Part shown: in pieces, positions 22,975-34,605 of the stretch
Layout: each line of letters begins with the position of its first letter
How positions within the stretch are numbered: the first letter of the stretch is position 1
From: Trematomus loennbergii
Lineage: Eukaryota; Chordata; Actinopteri; Perciformes; Nototheniidae
Direction: 5' to 3'
NCBI GenBank assembly: GCA_012861695.1
Contig: JAAOOA010000086.1
Span: forward strand, 1,737,501-1,801,500
Length of the DNA: 64,000 bases
Translations under genes and position numbers: made by a program
Notes under the pieces: generated by a model
The model's input: only the letters and a program-made list of their open reading frames with translations
What the model was told of the DNA's origin: nothing
Databases searched by the model: none

Positions 22975-25900
22975 GTTATCTTCTATGGACAGTTGAAACT
23001 GCCCTCAGAGCTGTCATACTCCAATATAATCTTAAACTGTCCAAAGGTCACGTGCCTCTATGATTACGTTATCAGGGATGCACATTTAACAACAGTTTCA
23101 CCAGGAAACACATCAGATGTGACTTGAACTCCACTTTTTTTTAGATTAGATTGACTTTATTTATCCCAAATGGGAAATTGTTCTCTTACAGGAGCAGAAA
23201 GTTAATAATACAACAATATAATAGTTGTGTAAAACACAATAGAATAAAAGATAAACATCAACAGTAAATATATATTATATATATACAGGTCTGGAATAGA
23301 TAAAGAGACCACTGGAGCATTATCAGTTTCTATGGTTTTACTATTTATAGGTATGTGTTTGAGTAAAATGAAAAATAAATATTTGATTCTATAAACTACT
23401 GACTCCATTTCTCTGTGTTGGAATTCCACAGACACTGGAGTGGCTGCCGTACATGTAGAGATTGAGATTCAAGAAAAGAGTCTCTTTCCAGAGCTGTATA
23501 TATCAATAGAGTATCTGAAGAATACAAAAGATACTGAGTAAATTAGAATACTCATGTTTTATATACAAATCTACTACAAAAACAGACAAGCATAGACTAT
23601 ATACATTACAAACTGTGAAAACTTAAGTTTCTTAGTTAACATTTACATTTAAATCTAATGAGGTAGCATGAGTTAAATATATGTAAAATGTTTCTGATCA
23701 TTGAAAGGGATGAACCACAGCAACTAACGACATGTTTCCACAGGCAGCAGATACAGCATTACACCAACCAGCTGGCCAAAGAAACCAACAAGCACCTGAA
23801 AGAGTTGGGGTCCATCCCTCTGCCCATCTCCCCCTCAGAGCAGGTAGGTGTTGATTCAATACATCAGGATATTACGCATCACTACTGGGATGAGCAGCTT
23901 TGGAGACAGAGTGGAAGCTCCTGCCTCTGCACTGATGATGACACTCTCCACAATTTATGTTCATTGAAGATGGTGATGAAGAGGATGGGGAAATTCAGTT
24001 CTTCACTCCGTTTGATGAAAACACACAGTACACACAGTACAAATACACACATGCATAGGAATGCATATGTTTAGAGAGGTGCCAGGTTGTCCGATTTCAG
24101 CAGTTGGGGGTTCGGTGTCTTGCTCAACGAGGTGAACTGGCACCTCTCCAGCTACTTGTCGGGACTTGAACCGGCAACCCTTCAGTTCCCAAGCCAAGTA
24201 GCTAGAAGTCCCCATATTCTGCATTCGACCTATCCTAGTCAATAGTGCAGCTATAACGCACAGTGCCTGGGAGTAGTGTAGAGGAGGATGCCTTGCTCAG
24301 TGGCATTTGGTTGTTTCACGATACAATACATCATCATAGGCGCCTTGCTCAATGGCACCTCGGTGGTACTCGATAGTTCCGCGATGACGCTCCACAAAAG
24401 AGAGCGGTTTTGTTGGAAGAAACAGTGTTCTATTTGCACATGAACTAATAAAACAGGTTTGTTTGAAGACATTGAGGGAAACCTTTACTATTGTTGAGGA
24501 TGATAATGCAAGAGAAGATTATGATGAGATATGAAAGGTTGCCTATGAAAATAAATATAAAAGTGTAGGCTTTTACCTGCATAAGGATGGAGAGAAAATC
24601 TAAGCTATAGTTAGCTTGCTAAATGTTTTATTAAATGGTATGGCTATATATTACTTCACTAATTCCCTGTCTACCACTGGCCATGTGACAAGGCTTAGTG
24701 CGAGTGAGTATTTAGTGAAGCTTTCCAAGTCGAGATAGAAATCCTTTTTGGCCAAAGATCAACAGCCATGTTGCTGGAAATACTCTCCTTTCTAACAGTG
24801 TGTTTACTGGCTTTACAGGTCCTTATGCCCTCTCTAGGTCTACTAGATTTAGCTAGGAAAACATCTCCTTTTAACAGCTGTATTTATACAGTCTTTAAGG
24901 AGTATTTTCAGACACAACTACTTTTAGAACACTCCCTTGACACATCATGATAATGATATATTTAACCAAACCTATTTTTTTATCTTTTATCTTTTACCTA
25001 ATAGAACCATTCTATAAACTTTAAGGAACTAACGTTAACTAGCTTTCCTCCTGCTGATTGTAAAGGGATCTGTTCACTATGTAGTACTGTATCAGGGAAT
25101 CATAGGTGCGTCATGTGAGTTCAGTGTGACCCAACACATTTGTACCGTAGGAAAAAACTAGTTTCACATTTTCAACTTGGTACGAGAGCATCAGTCCTCG
25201 TGATATCCCTATTTATGATTATAGCTATTCCCAGATAGTATAAGGAAGGCAAGCCAAGTTATAAAATGTGCGTTTGCAGGCCACACCCGGCCCCCTCCTT
25301 GTCATTTTACCAAGCCAGATCATTCAGTTAAACATTTTTCAAGGACATTCTTTCTAACTGATCTCCTCATGTCTCCCTCTGTGGTGTCCAGAGGCAGCAG
25401 AAGATCCAGAGGGACCGCTGATGAACGACTTCTCAGCGGCTCTCAACACTTCCAGGCGGTGCAGCGCAGCGCGGCGGAGAAGGAGAAGGAGTCTGTGGCT
25501 CGGGCCAGAGCCGGGTCCCGCCTGTCGGTGAGTACAGTCAGGAGATAAAGACTCCAGGGAGCAAATGTCAGATCCATGTCAACTGTGTAAACTTGATAAT
25601 CTTTGTTTCGCTAACATGACTTTGGCAATAGTGGATGTTCTCCTCCCCCGCAGGCTGAAGACACTTCTCGGGATGAGAGGCTTGTTTCCTTTGATAAGTA
25701 AGTGACTGTCATTCATTAGGTTTGTATTGAAACCCAAAGTCTTCAAGATAATAATATCTATAATATTAATAATTTGAAACATTATTTCATAAATGATCAT
25801 TGATAAAATACAGACAAATATATACGTGAGCTTCTAATTTTAGTCAGTCTAATTATTTTTGATAGCAGGAAATGACCTCGCTGTATCATTAATATGTTCT

Positions 25901-28900
25901 ATTGTAGTGACATTTACCTCACAAATCACATTAGTCCAGTAAATTGTCATTTAGTTTTAAAACCATCACAAAGTCAAACTGTAAGAACAGATGCAGGTAA
26001 CGAGAATAAGACATAAGATTCCCCACCCTTCTAAATATAAATTCACCAAACAGAACTGTGATTGGACGGTTGATTGACAAGGCTTTCCATCTGAAAAAAG
26101 AAAGCTCCTCTGCACCCCCCATGGAACCGTTTGTGTTTCATTTTGAAGATAATATAAAATGCTTTCAATAATTTGTCTAAATAATTGTAAATAAACCCGA
26201 GAAAAGTATAAACAATTAGGCCATTATGAATTTTTCATCATATCATTTTTGATTAATAATAATACATATAAAAATAAATAAAGAAACTATAATAAAGAAT
26301 AAATAAATATGGAAATAATACCGTGTCTGTGGGACAACACATAGTCGACCCAGTCTTCCTGCATGACACAAATCAAAACAAATAATGCCATTAACATATC
26401 ATGTGCTGTTATCTGTTGTGTAGCACTCTGGCCCTCCCCTCTTGGATAATAAAGTATATCTTATCTTCTATAAATGTCACTCCACGCGTTTAAATTGGTT
26501 ATTTAAAAGTTGATGTGTCATGAACATACTATTGAGTTTTCAATTTTCCATGAAAGAGAAGTTACAAAAGTGTTTGTTTGCAGTCAACGATAGTTGAAAG
26601 GTATAAATCGCCCCTCTAATAAGCAATATGTTATATTTCACTTTATTTATGCACATTTTGTCTTCCATACAAAAATCAAGCCAGTAATAAGTGAACTCAG
26701 ATTTATGGAAGAGGGTTAGGGGATCCTAATGGCACAACCTTTTTTAGATCTGACCAGTTTTTTAGTTTTATAATTAAAGTCATAATTATCAAGCAAAAAA
26801 GTAAGTCAACTTTTATTCAGAACTGAAACAAAATGCACATGCAGCCCTAATCCTCCATTGTACAGATAGAATGTGTGAAAGTGTTAATAATAAAGTACTT
26901 AGAGTAGAATTTCTTTCATGTATAGAATTGTAAAACAAGAGAATGAGCCTCAGCGATGTACAATGATCACTGCACGAGGAAGCTCAGCTCTAGTCCATGA
27001 ACACGAGAAGTTTCTGCTCATTATTCCAACTTTTTACTCTCTTTGAAAAGTGTCTTCCTGTTTGTGTAAAGCCAGGAGGACTGGGGTCAGATGACCACCC
27101 AGACAGAGGAGGCGCCTATTACAGAAGAGGACCTGGAGCTCATCAAGGATAGAGAAACCAACATCAGACAGCTGGAGGTCAGCCTCACATCCCATGAGCC
27201 CCCCCCATGGCTGCCTGCCTCTGCTTAGTCTACCTTCACGCCTGCCACCGCTGACTCCAGCCTCATGTCTGTGTGTTTGTGTGTTTCAGTCGGACATTTG
27301 GATGTAAACCAGATCTTTAAGGACCTGGCAGTGATGATCCACGATCAGGGAGAGATGATTGGTGAGCGGCACTGAACACACCACCAGGGGACCATGCACA
27401 TAAACACATCCGCTCCACTTATTTTCTATTAAACTCGCACACCACTGAAGTAAAACCATATGATTGCATATGAGAGCATATACAGTACCTTTTACCACAC
27501 TGGCTGCTGTGGCAATACAGGGTTACAGGATAAAGAATCATTATGTCAGGCCATTTTTGTCACTAGAATTTGAAGGATATTAAGTGTGTATTTACTATAC
27601 CAGAATATAAAGAGCAGACAAAGTGTTTCTCACAATGATGTAGACATGATACTGAGTAAATAGGAGAAAAAGCACAAGACTCAAATAATGTGTGCTGTGT
27701 GTATTCATAATAATTTCAGAATAAACAGAAATAATGTTTAGAGAAATAGAAAAAAGCTTCTCCAGTGAGGTTAAAGTCAGGTTGTTTCTCGTAGGCCGCA
27801 ACATTAGATTAAGTTTAGGAAACTAAAACTACTGCAGCCTTTATTCTCGACAGACATTTATCATTCGCTTCAACTAAATGTGTTATGCTTTCTCAGGATA
27901 ATGGGAACAAAGGTGACCAATCATGTTGTTTTATTGGTGTCTCTCATCATTTAAATGATAATGATTCTTTAATTATTCTGGCAATGAGAGTAATTATTCA
28001 AACATTTTCGCCATGTGCTTTTTGTACGTCAACCGGCTGCTCTCACACAGCCAGCAGCTCCTTACAGCTTCAAACTGCATCAATTCCCCAATATGCACAT
28101 AGTAAAGTGGTTACTCCCTCACCTGAGAAAGTATTATAACTTAAAAGCAGTTTATTCAAAAGTAAGTAAAGGTTGATTAAGCTGTTGTTGTTATGCAAAG
28201 TAATAGCACTTGTACCATCACAAAATAAGGCAATGTGGAAGCGCACTATCGCAAATCAGAGCACATCACCCCATCCTTCACTCACTCCACTGGCTCCCTG
28301 TAACACACCGGATCAACTACAAAGTCCTCAGAATGGTCTTCAACGCCATCAACCACACTGGCCCCACCTACCTACAGGAACTGCTAACCACACAACATTC
28401 ACATACCTCACACACACTCAGGTCAGACAGCTCCAATCTCCTGGCTGTCCCGCAGACAAAACTGGTCACCATGGGAGACCGTGCTTTCTCCTCCCTGGGT
28501 CCACGTCTGTGGAATCAGCTTCCAGAGAACATACGGACCTCAGCATCACTCTCAGTTTTTAGGAAATGCCTCAAGACCCACCTGTTCCACACCGCATTTT
28601 ACTGACTGTCCTTTACTTTATTTATTTTTAAACCTTCTATGCTCTTAACCTTTTATTTTTTTTTTATATTTGCCGTATTTTATCCAATATGCTCCTTTTA
28701 GATAACTTTTTACTTATTGTTCCTTATAGCCTTGTGAAGCACCTTGAGATGACGTTGTTTTTAAAGTGTGCTATATAAATCAAATGCATTATTATTATGA
28801 TTATAGCAGGAATATAAGTTGAATAACAAACATTCCAAAAGAACGGAAGGTTCAAGTAAAGACCTGAACTGTTAGTTTTCACCGTAAGAGCCCTCTGACT

Positions 28901-29191
28901 TCCTACCAGCTGACCTCGCTGTTTGTTCCGCTCGCAGATAGCATCGAGGCGAATGTGGAGAATGCTGAAGTTCATGTGGAGCGAGGAACAGAGCAGCTGC
29001 AGAGAGCCGCCTACTACCAGGTGAGTGTGCTGCCCCCTGTGCTGACCCTGAGGTGAGACCCTGCCCCTAACACTCTGTCTCTGCTTCTGATTCTACAGCA
29101 AAAGTCCCGGAAGAGGATGTGTATCATTGCCATGGTTTGCTCCATAGTGCTCGTCATACTTGCCATCATTATCTGGCAAGCTGCTAAGTGA
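20387..29191 (+). CDS. stx12: Syntaxin 12 (endosomal Qa-SNARE), nine coding exons
   Basis: Syntaxin-12/13 is a membrane-anchored SNARE of recycling endosomes. Exons: 20387-20527 (ATG at 20428, MSYDKAESYRPVPRDF), 22856-22925, 23744-23843 (YTNQLAKETNKHLKELGS), 25392-25527, 25654-25697, 27072-27177 (ITEEDLELIKDRETNIRQLE), 27290-27361, 28938-29020 (DSIEANVENAEVHVERGTEQ) and 29099-29191. The N-terminal exons encode the Habc region, exons 6-8 the SNARE coiled coil, and the last exon a C-terminal anchor (IVLVILAIIIW) ending AAK-stop. All borders are GT/AG and the phases join. Exon 25392-25527 is two bases short (one after GACCGC, one in CTCAACACTTCC). Exon 27290-27361 is one base short in a T run. 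A non-coding first exon probably lies near 19.5-19.7 kb. Family members stx7 and stx12-like are the main alternatives. Confidence 0.88.
20746..21205 (+). repeat. Interspersed repeat, copy 2, single core unit
   Basis: Starts GCCATCGGGAGGACCGGGAG. It contains one copy of the CCTCACACAGGGTGACTG core (at about 20863) that is amplified 17-fold at 2739-3427. It ends with the same TTTAGATAGTTAACTTA to AAAGAGGAGAAGG tail. It lies in stx12 intron 1, and an extra 5' segment near 20765-20860 is absent from copy 1. A short third match (GGCCATCGGGAGGACCGGGA) is at 52718. Confidence 0.8.
21206..22114. other. stx12 intron 1, nothing recognised
   Basis: AT-rich intron without recognised repeats or exons. 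Confidence 0.35.
22115..22535. mobile_element. piggyBac-like MITE with TTAA duplication
   Basis: The element 22119-22531 has inverted ends AGGTCCCATGTC (left) and GACATGGGACCT (right). It is flanked on both sides by TTAA (22115-22118 and 22532-22535), the target site of the piggyBac superfamily. It holds short CA and TG runs and a G9 run and has no transposase. Confidence 0.75.
22938..22972. repeat. (CA)n microsatellite
   Basis: A CA tract 12 bp after the donor of stx12 exon 22856-22925. Confidence 0.95.
23144..23275 (-). mobile_element. LINE 3' end fragment
   Basis: On the minus strand the sequence reads AATTTCCCATTTGGGATAAA then TAAAGTCAATCTAATCT, the kind of terminal UTR and short tail seen on fish Rex1-like LINEs. 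There is no coding part. Confidence 0.5.
23282..23502. mobile_element. Tc1/mariner-like MITE
   Basis: The left end TATACAGGTCTGGAA with AGAGACCACT pairs with the right end AGAGTCTCTTTCCAGAGCTG TATATA read in reverse complement. TA-rich flanks fit the TA target of Tc1/mariner. Internal sequence such as TTTATAGGTATGTGTTTGAG is a familiar fish Tc1-type repeat. No transposase remains. Confidence 0.6.
24078..24375 (-). mobile_element. tRNA-derived SINE pieces
   Basis: On the minus strand GCCGGTTCAAGTCCCGAC carries a good pol III B box. It is followed by the GAGCAAGACACCGAACCC segment common to fish SINEs. A second, partial and more diverged piece (CTTGCTCAATGGCACCTC) follows at about 24330-24375. 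It lies in the stx12 intron between exons 23744-23843 and 25392-25527. Confidence 0.65.
24376..25391. other. stx12 intron, nothing recognised
   Basis: No exon or mobile element recognised; AT-rich. Confidence 0.35.
25698..27071. other. stx12 intron with a LINE-type tail
   Basis: AT-rich intron. The only recognisable piece is a LINE-like terminus near 26405-26470 (GGATAATAAAGTATATCTTA). Confidence 0.4.
28230..28800 (+). mobile_element. L2-type LINE, C-terminal ORF2 fragment and tail
   Basis: The open frame 28210-28605 shows HSLHWLPVTHRINYKVLRMV, GDRAFSSLGPRLWNQLP and KTHLFHTAFY, the C-terminal end of L2-clade ORF2. The 3' tail GTGCTATATAAATCAAATGC with ATT units ends near 28800. The copy is 5'-truncated and lies in the stx12 intron before exon 28938-29020, in gene sense. 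Confidence 0.85.
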
Positions 29192-29510
29192 GTTGATTCT
29201 GCACAACCGATGTGTCACTTCTGTGTTTTACTCTGCCCCTCCCATTGCAAGTCCCTGCTCGGCATCATGAGAATAGGAAGAGGCTGAGAACATCACCGAG
29301 GATTAGGTCTTGCAGATGGATGGTCCAAAGCATCTGAACTGATCACGCCTGTTTTTATAAAATGTTATAACGAAAAAACCTCCTATTTAAACTGACATGA
29401 AGGACTGAGGTGATGAAGGGGAGCGATCATTCATTTCTTATTTACTGCACTAACATTAGCTCTCACTGTATTTAAAAAAAAAAAAATAAAAGTATCTTGT
29501 CAATGAAAGG
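29192..29510 (+). other. stx12 3' UTR with poly(A) signal
   Basis: Follows the stx12 stop codon (TGA at 29189-29191). A canonical AATAAA lies at about 29485, after an A run. A second candidate (AATAAATGTC) is near 29860, so a longer UTR is possible. Confidence 0.55.
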
Positions 29511-31129
29511 AAAAAGGAGAAAGGAAACACACAACTTGTTAAAGTGGATTCATGTGTTGTTTTAAGGGGTGTAACTTTGTTTCTTATGATGTAAAGTGTG
29601 TGAGTGCCTGGCATCCCCTGTAGCATTACACGGGACCTGTATGACTCCTGGTGGTGACGTCTGTAATATACATGTTGTAAAGCTCTAACAGATGACCAAT
29701 ATCAATCTAATCCATGTCTGTAAATACTACAAAGTGCTGCATTATATTCTGCTAAGTACACTATGGATCATAAATAATGACAGTATCTCAACAATGAAAG
29801 TCACGTCTTCAAACAACACATTTTTAGATTGATTTCGATGACTCTTGACAGTATGCATAATAAATGTCTTAAACACGTCTGGAGGTGTCATCAGTTGTGT
29901 GTCCACATGTAATCTCTGGGGTTCTTAAAGGTAAACTGCACTTTATTTACATTTTATTTTCCAGATTTTGTCCGTCATGTCAGTTTTGATATAGCAAAAA
30001 AAAGCTGAAAACAGTAGGATACTGCATGGCTGACAGACACATACACATCAATGCCCAGACACACTTTCAACTATATATCTGGCAGTGCAGGTAAACACAC
30101 AAATCACAAAAAACTAAAAGACAGGAAGTAAAACCAGACATGACATCAGGAGAATGTTTGAATGAGAAAAAACATAAACAAGACCATGACAGGGAACTGT
30201 GTTGATTGGGTCGTGAACTAGTGTGTAATAGATGAAGTGGACGATGGTGGCACAGTGGAGCATTACCAGATCATCTTCATCTCTTAACCAACAGCAACAT
30301 TAGGTACATATCACAATCAGACAGATGATCACAATAATAATCTGGGGTTAATCATGATTAATCACACATTTCAAATACTAGTTTTCACTTGTATATTGAA
30401 GATACAACAAATGTTTGTTGTTATGTATACAACTTGATAATGTGATTCAATTGTATATTTTTTCACACATGAACTAATAACAAATATGGTAAAAAAACAA
30501 TGAGAAGTACATTTTTGAATATAATTATAATATTATCATTTTACTATAGTATATTAAGTAATGTTTTTCACTTCTCACAACAGGGAGGGGGGGGGCGTTC
30601 CTGGTTGATTTGTGTTCACAAGACCTAGCCATTGGAAGCAGGCCCAGCCACAATGTTGTAGAAAATCAACAATGTACAGCTCGGTATGTTCCTGTGACTT
30701 TGTCCAGATTGTAAAACTGAAAAGGTCAGCCTGGAGAATGTAAGAACATTAAAGAGAATTATTGTTGAAAAGTTCTACCTTTCAGTGATTAAAGATGTTT
30801 ATTACACGGCTAAGTTGAATACTACATTCTGATCAGTTGTTAATTCTCGCTAACACCGCTGCTAAGGAGAACAGACCATAAGGAGGATCAAGTGACTGCA
30901 GTCATATCAATCTGCCCAAAGAAGTCCGCTCAATTTAACGTCAGCTAGGGACAAAAATTCATTTTTAATATATCAGGAAAGACCGTGCAATACTTAAAAA
31001 CAAATTATTCATTTTCATATTTTTCGAGAGCACTTTGGATTTATGATGGTTAACGGTAAAGAAAGTAAAGAAAAGGAAAAGAGAGCAAGAGAAAAAATAA
31101 AAAGGTCAAAACGCTGAGTGATGGTCTGC
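29511..31129. other. Intergenic, nothing recognised
   Basis: AT-rich sequence downstream of stx12 without recognised genes. It becomes purine-rich just before the minisatellite. Confidence 0.35.
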
Positions 31130-31443
31130 TGAAAATCAACAGAAGAAGACAGACAGGAAGTAAACACTAATGGGAACAGTAGAAGAAGACATACAGGAAG
31201 TAAACACTAAAGGGAACAGTAGAAGACATACAGGAAGTAAACACTAATGGGAACAGTAGAAGAAGACATACAGGAAGTAAACACTAAAGGGAACAGTAGA
31301 AGAAGACATACAGGAAGTAAACACTAATGGGAACAGTAGAAAAGACATACAGGAAGTAAACACTAAAGGGAACAGTAGAAGAAGACATACAGGAAGTAAA
31401 CACTAATGGGAACAGTAGAAGAAGACATACAGGAAGTTAACAC
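31130..31443 (+). repeat. Minisatellite, about 40-bp unit, block 1 of 3
   Basis: The unit contains AGAAGACATACAGGAAGTAA then ACACTAAAGGGAACAGTAG. There are about eight units here, alternating AAAGGG and AATGGG variants. Further units of the same array lie at 32049-32126 and 34398-34605, separated by inserted elements. Confidence 0.9.
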
Positions 31444-32048
31444 TGTCACTACCCGATCTGCCCACCTGTCCGATCTGTACTGCGCATGTGCGAGATGGTC
31501 CGCCATATTGGACAACTACATACGGCAACTCTAATAGGACACTTGACACAGTGGCTTTTGGCAAAGCACAAAAAGAAAACTCGAGAGAGATGAGTTATTG
31601 TTATTACAACGTGACTTCACTATTATTTAACAACTCTTTTTATTGGGTTCTTTTATTTGGGGTTAAGTACATTGTCAGAATAAGTGAGACATGGATTTAA
31701 CTTCTGTTAGACAGCTATATGCCATACATTTGTGCATACATTCACAGTAAATATTTATTCAGTATGATAGCTGTCTAACAGAAGTTAAATCCATTTCTCA
31801 CTTATTCTCACAATGTACTTAACCCCAAATAAAAGAACCCAATAAAAAGAGTTGTTATATAATAGAGAAGTCACGTTGTAATAACAATAACTCATCTCTC
31901 TCGGTTTTTTTAGTTGTCTTTGTGTGCTTTGCCAAAAGCCACTGTGTCACGTGTCCTAGTTGGGTTGCCGTACAGAGTTGTCCAATATGGCGGACCATCT
32001 CGCACATGCGCAGTACAGATCGGGCAGGGGGCAGATCGGGTAGTGACA
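31444..32048. mobile_element. Fold-back element, 605 bp near-perfect palindrome
   Basis: Left arm 31444-31718 and right arm 31767-32048 are near-perfect inverted repeats around a 48-nt spacer. The ends are TGTCACTACCCGATCTGCCC and its complement. The 5-bp sequence AACAC flanks both sides (31439-31443 and 32049-32053), as expected for a target duplication. The arms contain GCGCATGTGCGAGATGG and a Kozak-free, non-conserved frame only. The superfamily is unknown; this is a MITE of fold-back type. Confidence 0.85.
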
Positions 32049-32126
32049 AACACTAAAGGGAACAGCAGAAGAAGACAGACAGGAAGTAAACACTAAAGGG
32101 AACAGCAGAAGAATACAGACAGGAAG
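32049..32126 (+). repeat. Minisatellite, block 2 of 3
   Basis: Two units of the 40-bp repeat with the CAGACAGGAAG/CAGCAGAAG variant, trapped between the fold-back element and the next insertion. Confidence 0.85.
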
Positions 32127-34080
32127 GCCCAATTCCAAATCACACCCTACCCACTCCCACTCCGTGACGGCTTGACACTCGCAGCTCAACAAGGCTCCCT
32201 CCTGTCAGATGGAGGGAGTAAATACAGCGGCAAGCTTTGGGACGGCCTCCTCTCTCTCCGGCAGAAACAGGAAATGCCGTAACTGTATCTAACAACGGTT
32301 TCAAATCAGCATCTCTTAGACAAAAAATAAAATTAATAACTAAAATAAAACTCCAAACATCTTTAATTGTGTTACTTTTTATAAAGCTCTTTTAGTTTTA
32401 AACCTGATGTTTATAAGCTTCTTAGTTTTTGCAACAGTCTGTAAATATACACAACTTTATAATAAAATGCATAGGTATGACTAAACACAGGTATGATCCT
32501 AACCGGGACTGAGGTTACCACATGTAAAGCTAGTCACTGACAACGCCACCTCCTGCTAAGGGGCAGGAGGAACCCGTGGACCCTAAATTTAAGTGTATGT
32601 CGTGGACCGATTTGAAAGCTTCCCTTAATAGGTTCAATTATGACAGAGGCATGAATTCCAAAAATATAACGCAGCTTTATTTAACAAGTGTTGGAAACAG
32701 TTTAAGATGTCAATTCATGTAAAGTGTTAAAAAGGCAAATATAATTCAACATGTATATAGGTTACCCTCCTCAGTTGGGCAGGCCTGGTCCGCTGGGTTG
32801 CAGTGCCTGCTAATCGTGAGGGACAAAAACAAGAAAAGCCACACACCAAAACAACGAAAGCATGCAATATTCAAACCACAATCTCTATAAAATAATAACA
32901 GTGAGATATTTAGCAAACAGAAAATAAAGTGTCACACCATGCAGTCCCTACACTGAAGGCAGGCAGCTTTCCACCCGGGCCCAGGCCTACGCCACAAAGA
33001 ATGGGAGAATTCCTTTAAAGACTCTCCCTCTCTTTGTTTTCGATCAAAAAACTGTTTTTGCAGGCTTACAAAGGAGGAGGAGGAACCATACAGCTCTTTC
33101 AGAATGGTTCAAATTGTATCAGGATTTTCCCTCTCCACCAAAGTACGAAATCTGATTTCAGTTTTTGCTTCCCCCTCCAAATGATCATAAAGAAAGAGGG
33201 CCTTCTCTCTGGCAGTCATGTGCCTGTCTCTCAAACATGACTGTAACTGTTCTATCCAATCATATATGGACATGTCAAGCTTAGAGTTAGAGCCTGAAAG
33301 TAGGGACATTTTCTCTCTCTTTGTATGTACACAAAACGCTCAACTTGGGGTGTAGAAAAGTTGGGTGAGGCTACATTACCACTCGGAGGTAAACCACCTG
33401 CATTTGCACTGGTAGTAGCTGCATCTGAACTGGCACCTCTTTCTTGGAGTAGATGCTCATTAGCCACACGCAGTCTCTGTACCTCTGCACGCAGAGCCAA
33501 CAGTTCCTCCACCTCTTGATCAACACTCATTTTTGTAGGTTGGTTAACAACTTTGCAAAAATGAGAAACAAGTGTTAGAAATAAATATACAATACAGTTA
33601 AACAGCAATGGAGTCACATTTGTTGTCAATGGCCTTTGGTTTCCATTACAGACTCATCCACGTCCGAGGGCCTTCGTCCCGTTGTCCAGCTCATAAATAA
33701 ACAAAACAAACCAAAGAAACCAAAAATACAGGAATTCATGCCTCTTTAAGTAATCCCACACTAAGTTAAAAAAATATGAGGTTATCATGAGGTTGTTAAC
33801 ATCGCAATTTATCAGTGAATGTTTGCAGGAACTACTTGTAAACAGCGTGTTTCCTGACGGACACACACAGCGCTGAGTCCGGTCAGGTAGGGCAGCACGT
33901 GAAGGCAGCACCGATGCAGACTCGCTGTTTGAGGGCTTGATAACCCACTCCCCCTCCACAATCGTTGGTTTGGAACAGCACTTAATGTGGCGGACCCTCC
34001 GCGCGAACGCACAAACGGAGGGGTAGGGTGCAGGGGTAGGGTGTAGGGGTAGGGTGTAGGGGGTAGATTGGAATTGAGCC
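32127..34080. mobile_element. TIR element of about 1.95 kb carrying a gag-like fragment
   Basis: The left end GGCCCAATTCCAAATCACAC is the inverted complement, with differences, of the right end TAGATTGGAATTGAGCC. The right side holds short GGGTAGGGTGTAGG tandem units mirrored by CACCCTACCCACTCCC at the left. It splits the minisatellite, so it is an insertion. The target duplication is short and unresolved (AA or AAG). No transposase is visible. The middle carries a minus-strand gag-like segment. Confidence 0.65.
32985..33530 (-). pseudogene. Gag-like (Ty3/gypsy type) fragment
   Basis: Minus-strand translation starts MSVDQEVEELLALRAEVQRL, continues past a frame change to YDWIEQLQSCLRDRHMTARE, and then reads FLYDHLEGEAKTEIRFR and ILKELYGSSSSF. 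The order DHLEGEA...EI..R to ELYG to F..RKQREGESL..F is that of capsid regions of fish gypsy-type gag genes and gag-derived host genes. It is interrupted by frame changes and an in-frame stop after NPDT, and it ends near 32985 without a zinc knuckle. It lacks LTRs and pol, so it may have been captured by the enclosing TIR element. Confidence 0.6.
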
Positions 34081-34091
34081 AAAGTTAACAC

Positions 34092-34400
34092 TAACGGCCC
34101 GTGCCGGCGGGGGGGTGGCTGAAACTCGACCAACAACCAATCACATGAATCTCCCGCCCCGGACACACAAGCACGCGGTTTGATTGGCTAGAGCTTGTAC
34201 TGGCATATGATTCGATTGGCTGACGCTTCCGCCGAAGCTTCAAAAGTTGAACATTGCTCAATTTTTGCAGCGAGCAACGCTTCTGAAGCTACGCTTCGCT
34301 CCCACAATGCAGTTCGGCGAAACATGACGTCACTCCATTCAAAGTGAATGGGCAGAAGCGTTGAAGCTTCAACGCACGCCGCCGTGTGGACGGGCCGTAA
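34092..34400. mobile_element. PIF/Harbinger-like MITE with TAA duplication
   Basis: The element 34095-34397 (303 bp) has ends CGGCCCGT and ACGGGCCG, with related GCCGGCGG/CCGCCG just inside. It is flanked by TAA on both sides (34092-34094 and 34398-34400). Removing it with one TAA restores the minisatellite phrase CACTAAAGG. A 3-bp TWA target and GC-rich termini fit PIF/Harbinger. No coding capacity. Confidence 0.75.
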
Positions 34401-34605
34401 AGGAAACAGCAGAAGAAGACTGACAGGAATAAAACACTAAAGGGAACAGCAGAAGAAGACTGACAGGAATAAAACACTAAAGGGAACAGCAGAAGAAGAC
34501 AGACAGGAAGTAAACACTATAGGGAACAGCAGAAGAAGACAGACAGGAAGTAAACACTATAGGAAACAGCAGAAGAAGACAGACAGGAAGTTAACACTAA
34601 CAGGA
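34398..34605 (+). repeat. Minisatellite, block 3 of 3
   Basis: About five units of the 40-bp repeat, with AGACTGACAGGAATAAAAC and AGACAGACAGGAAGTAAAC variants. Confidence 0.88.

Noticed and set aside
31130..34605. Possible CRISPR-like repeat/spacer layout (three repeat blocks with unique inserts)
   Set aside because: The unique inserts have TIRs and target duplications and are transposons, not spacers.
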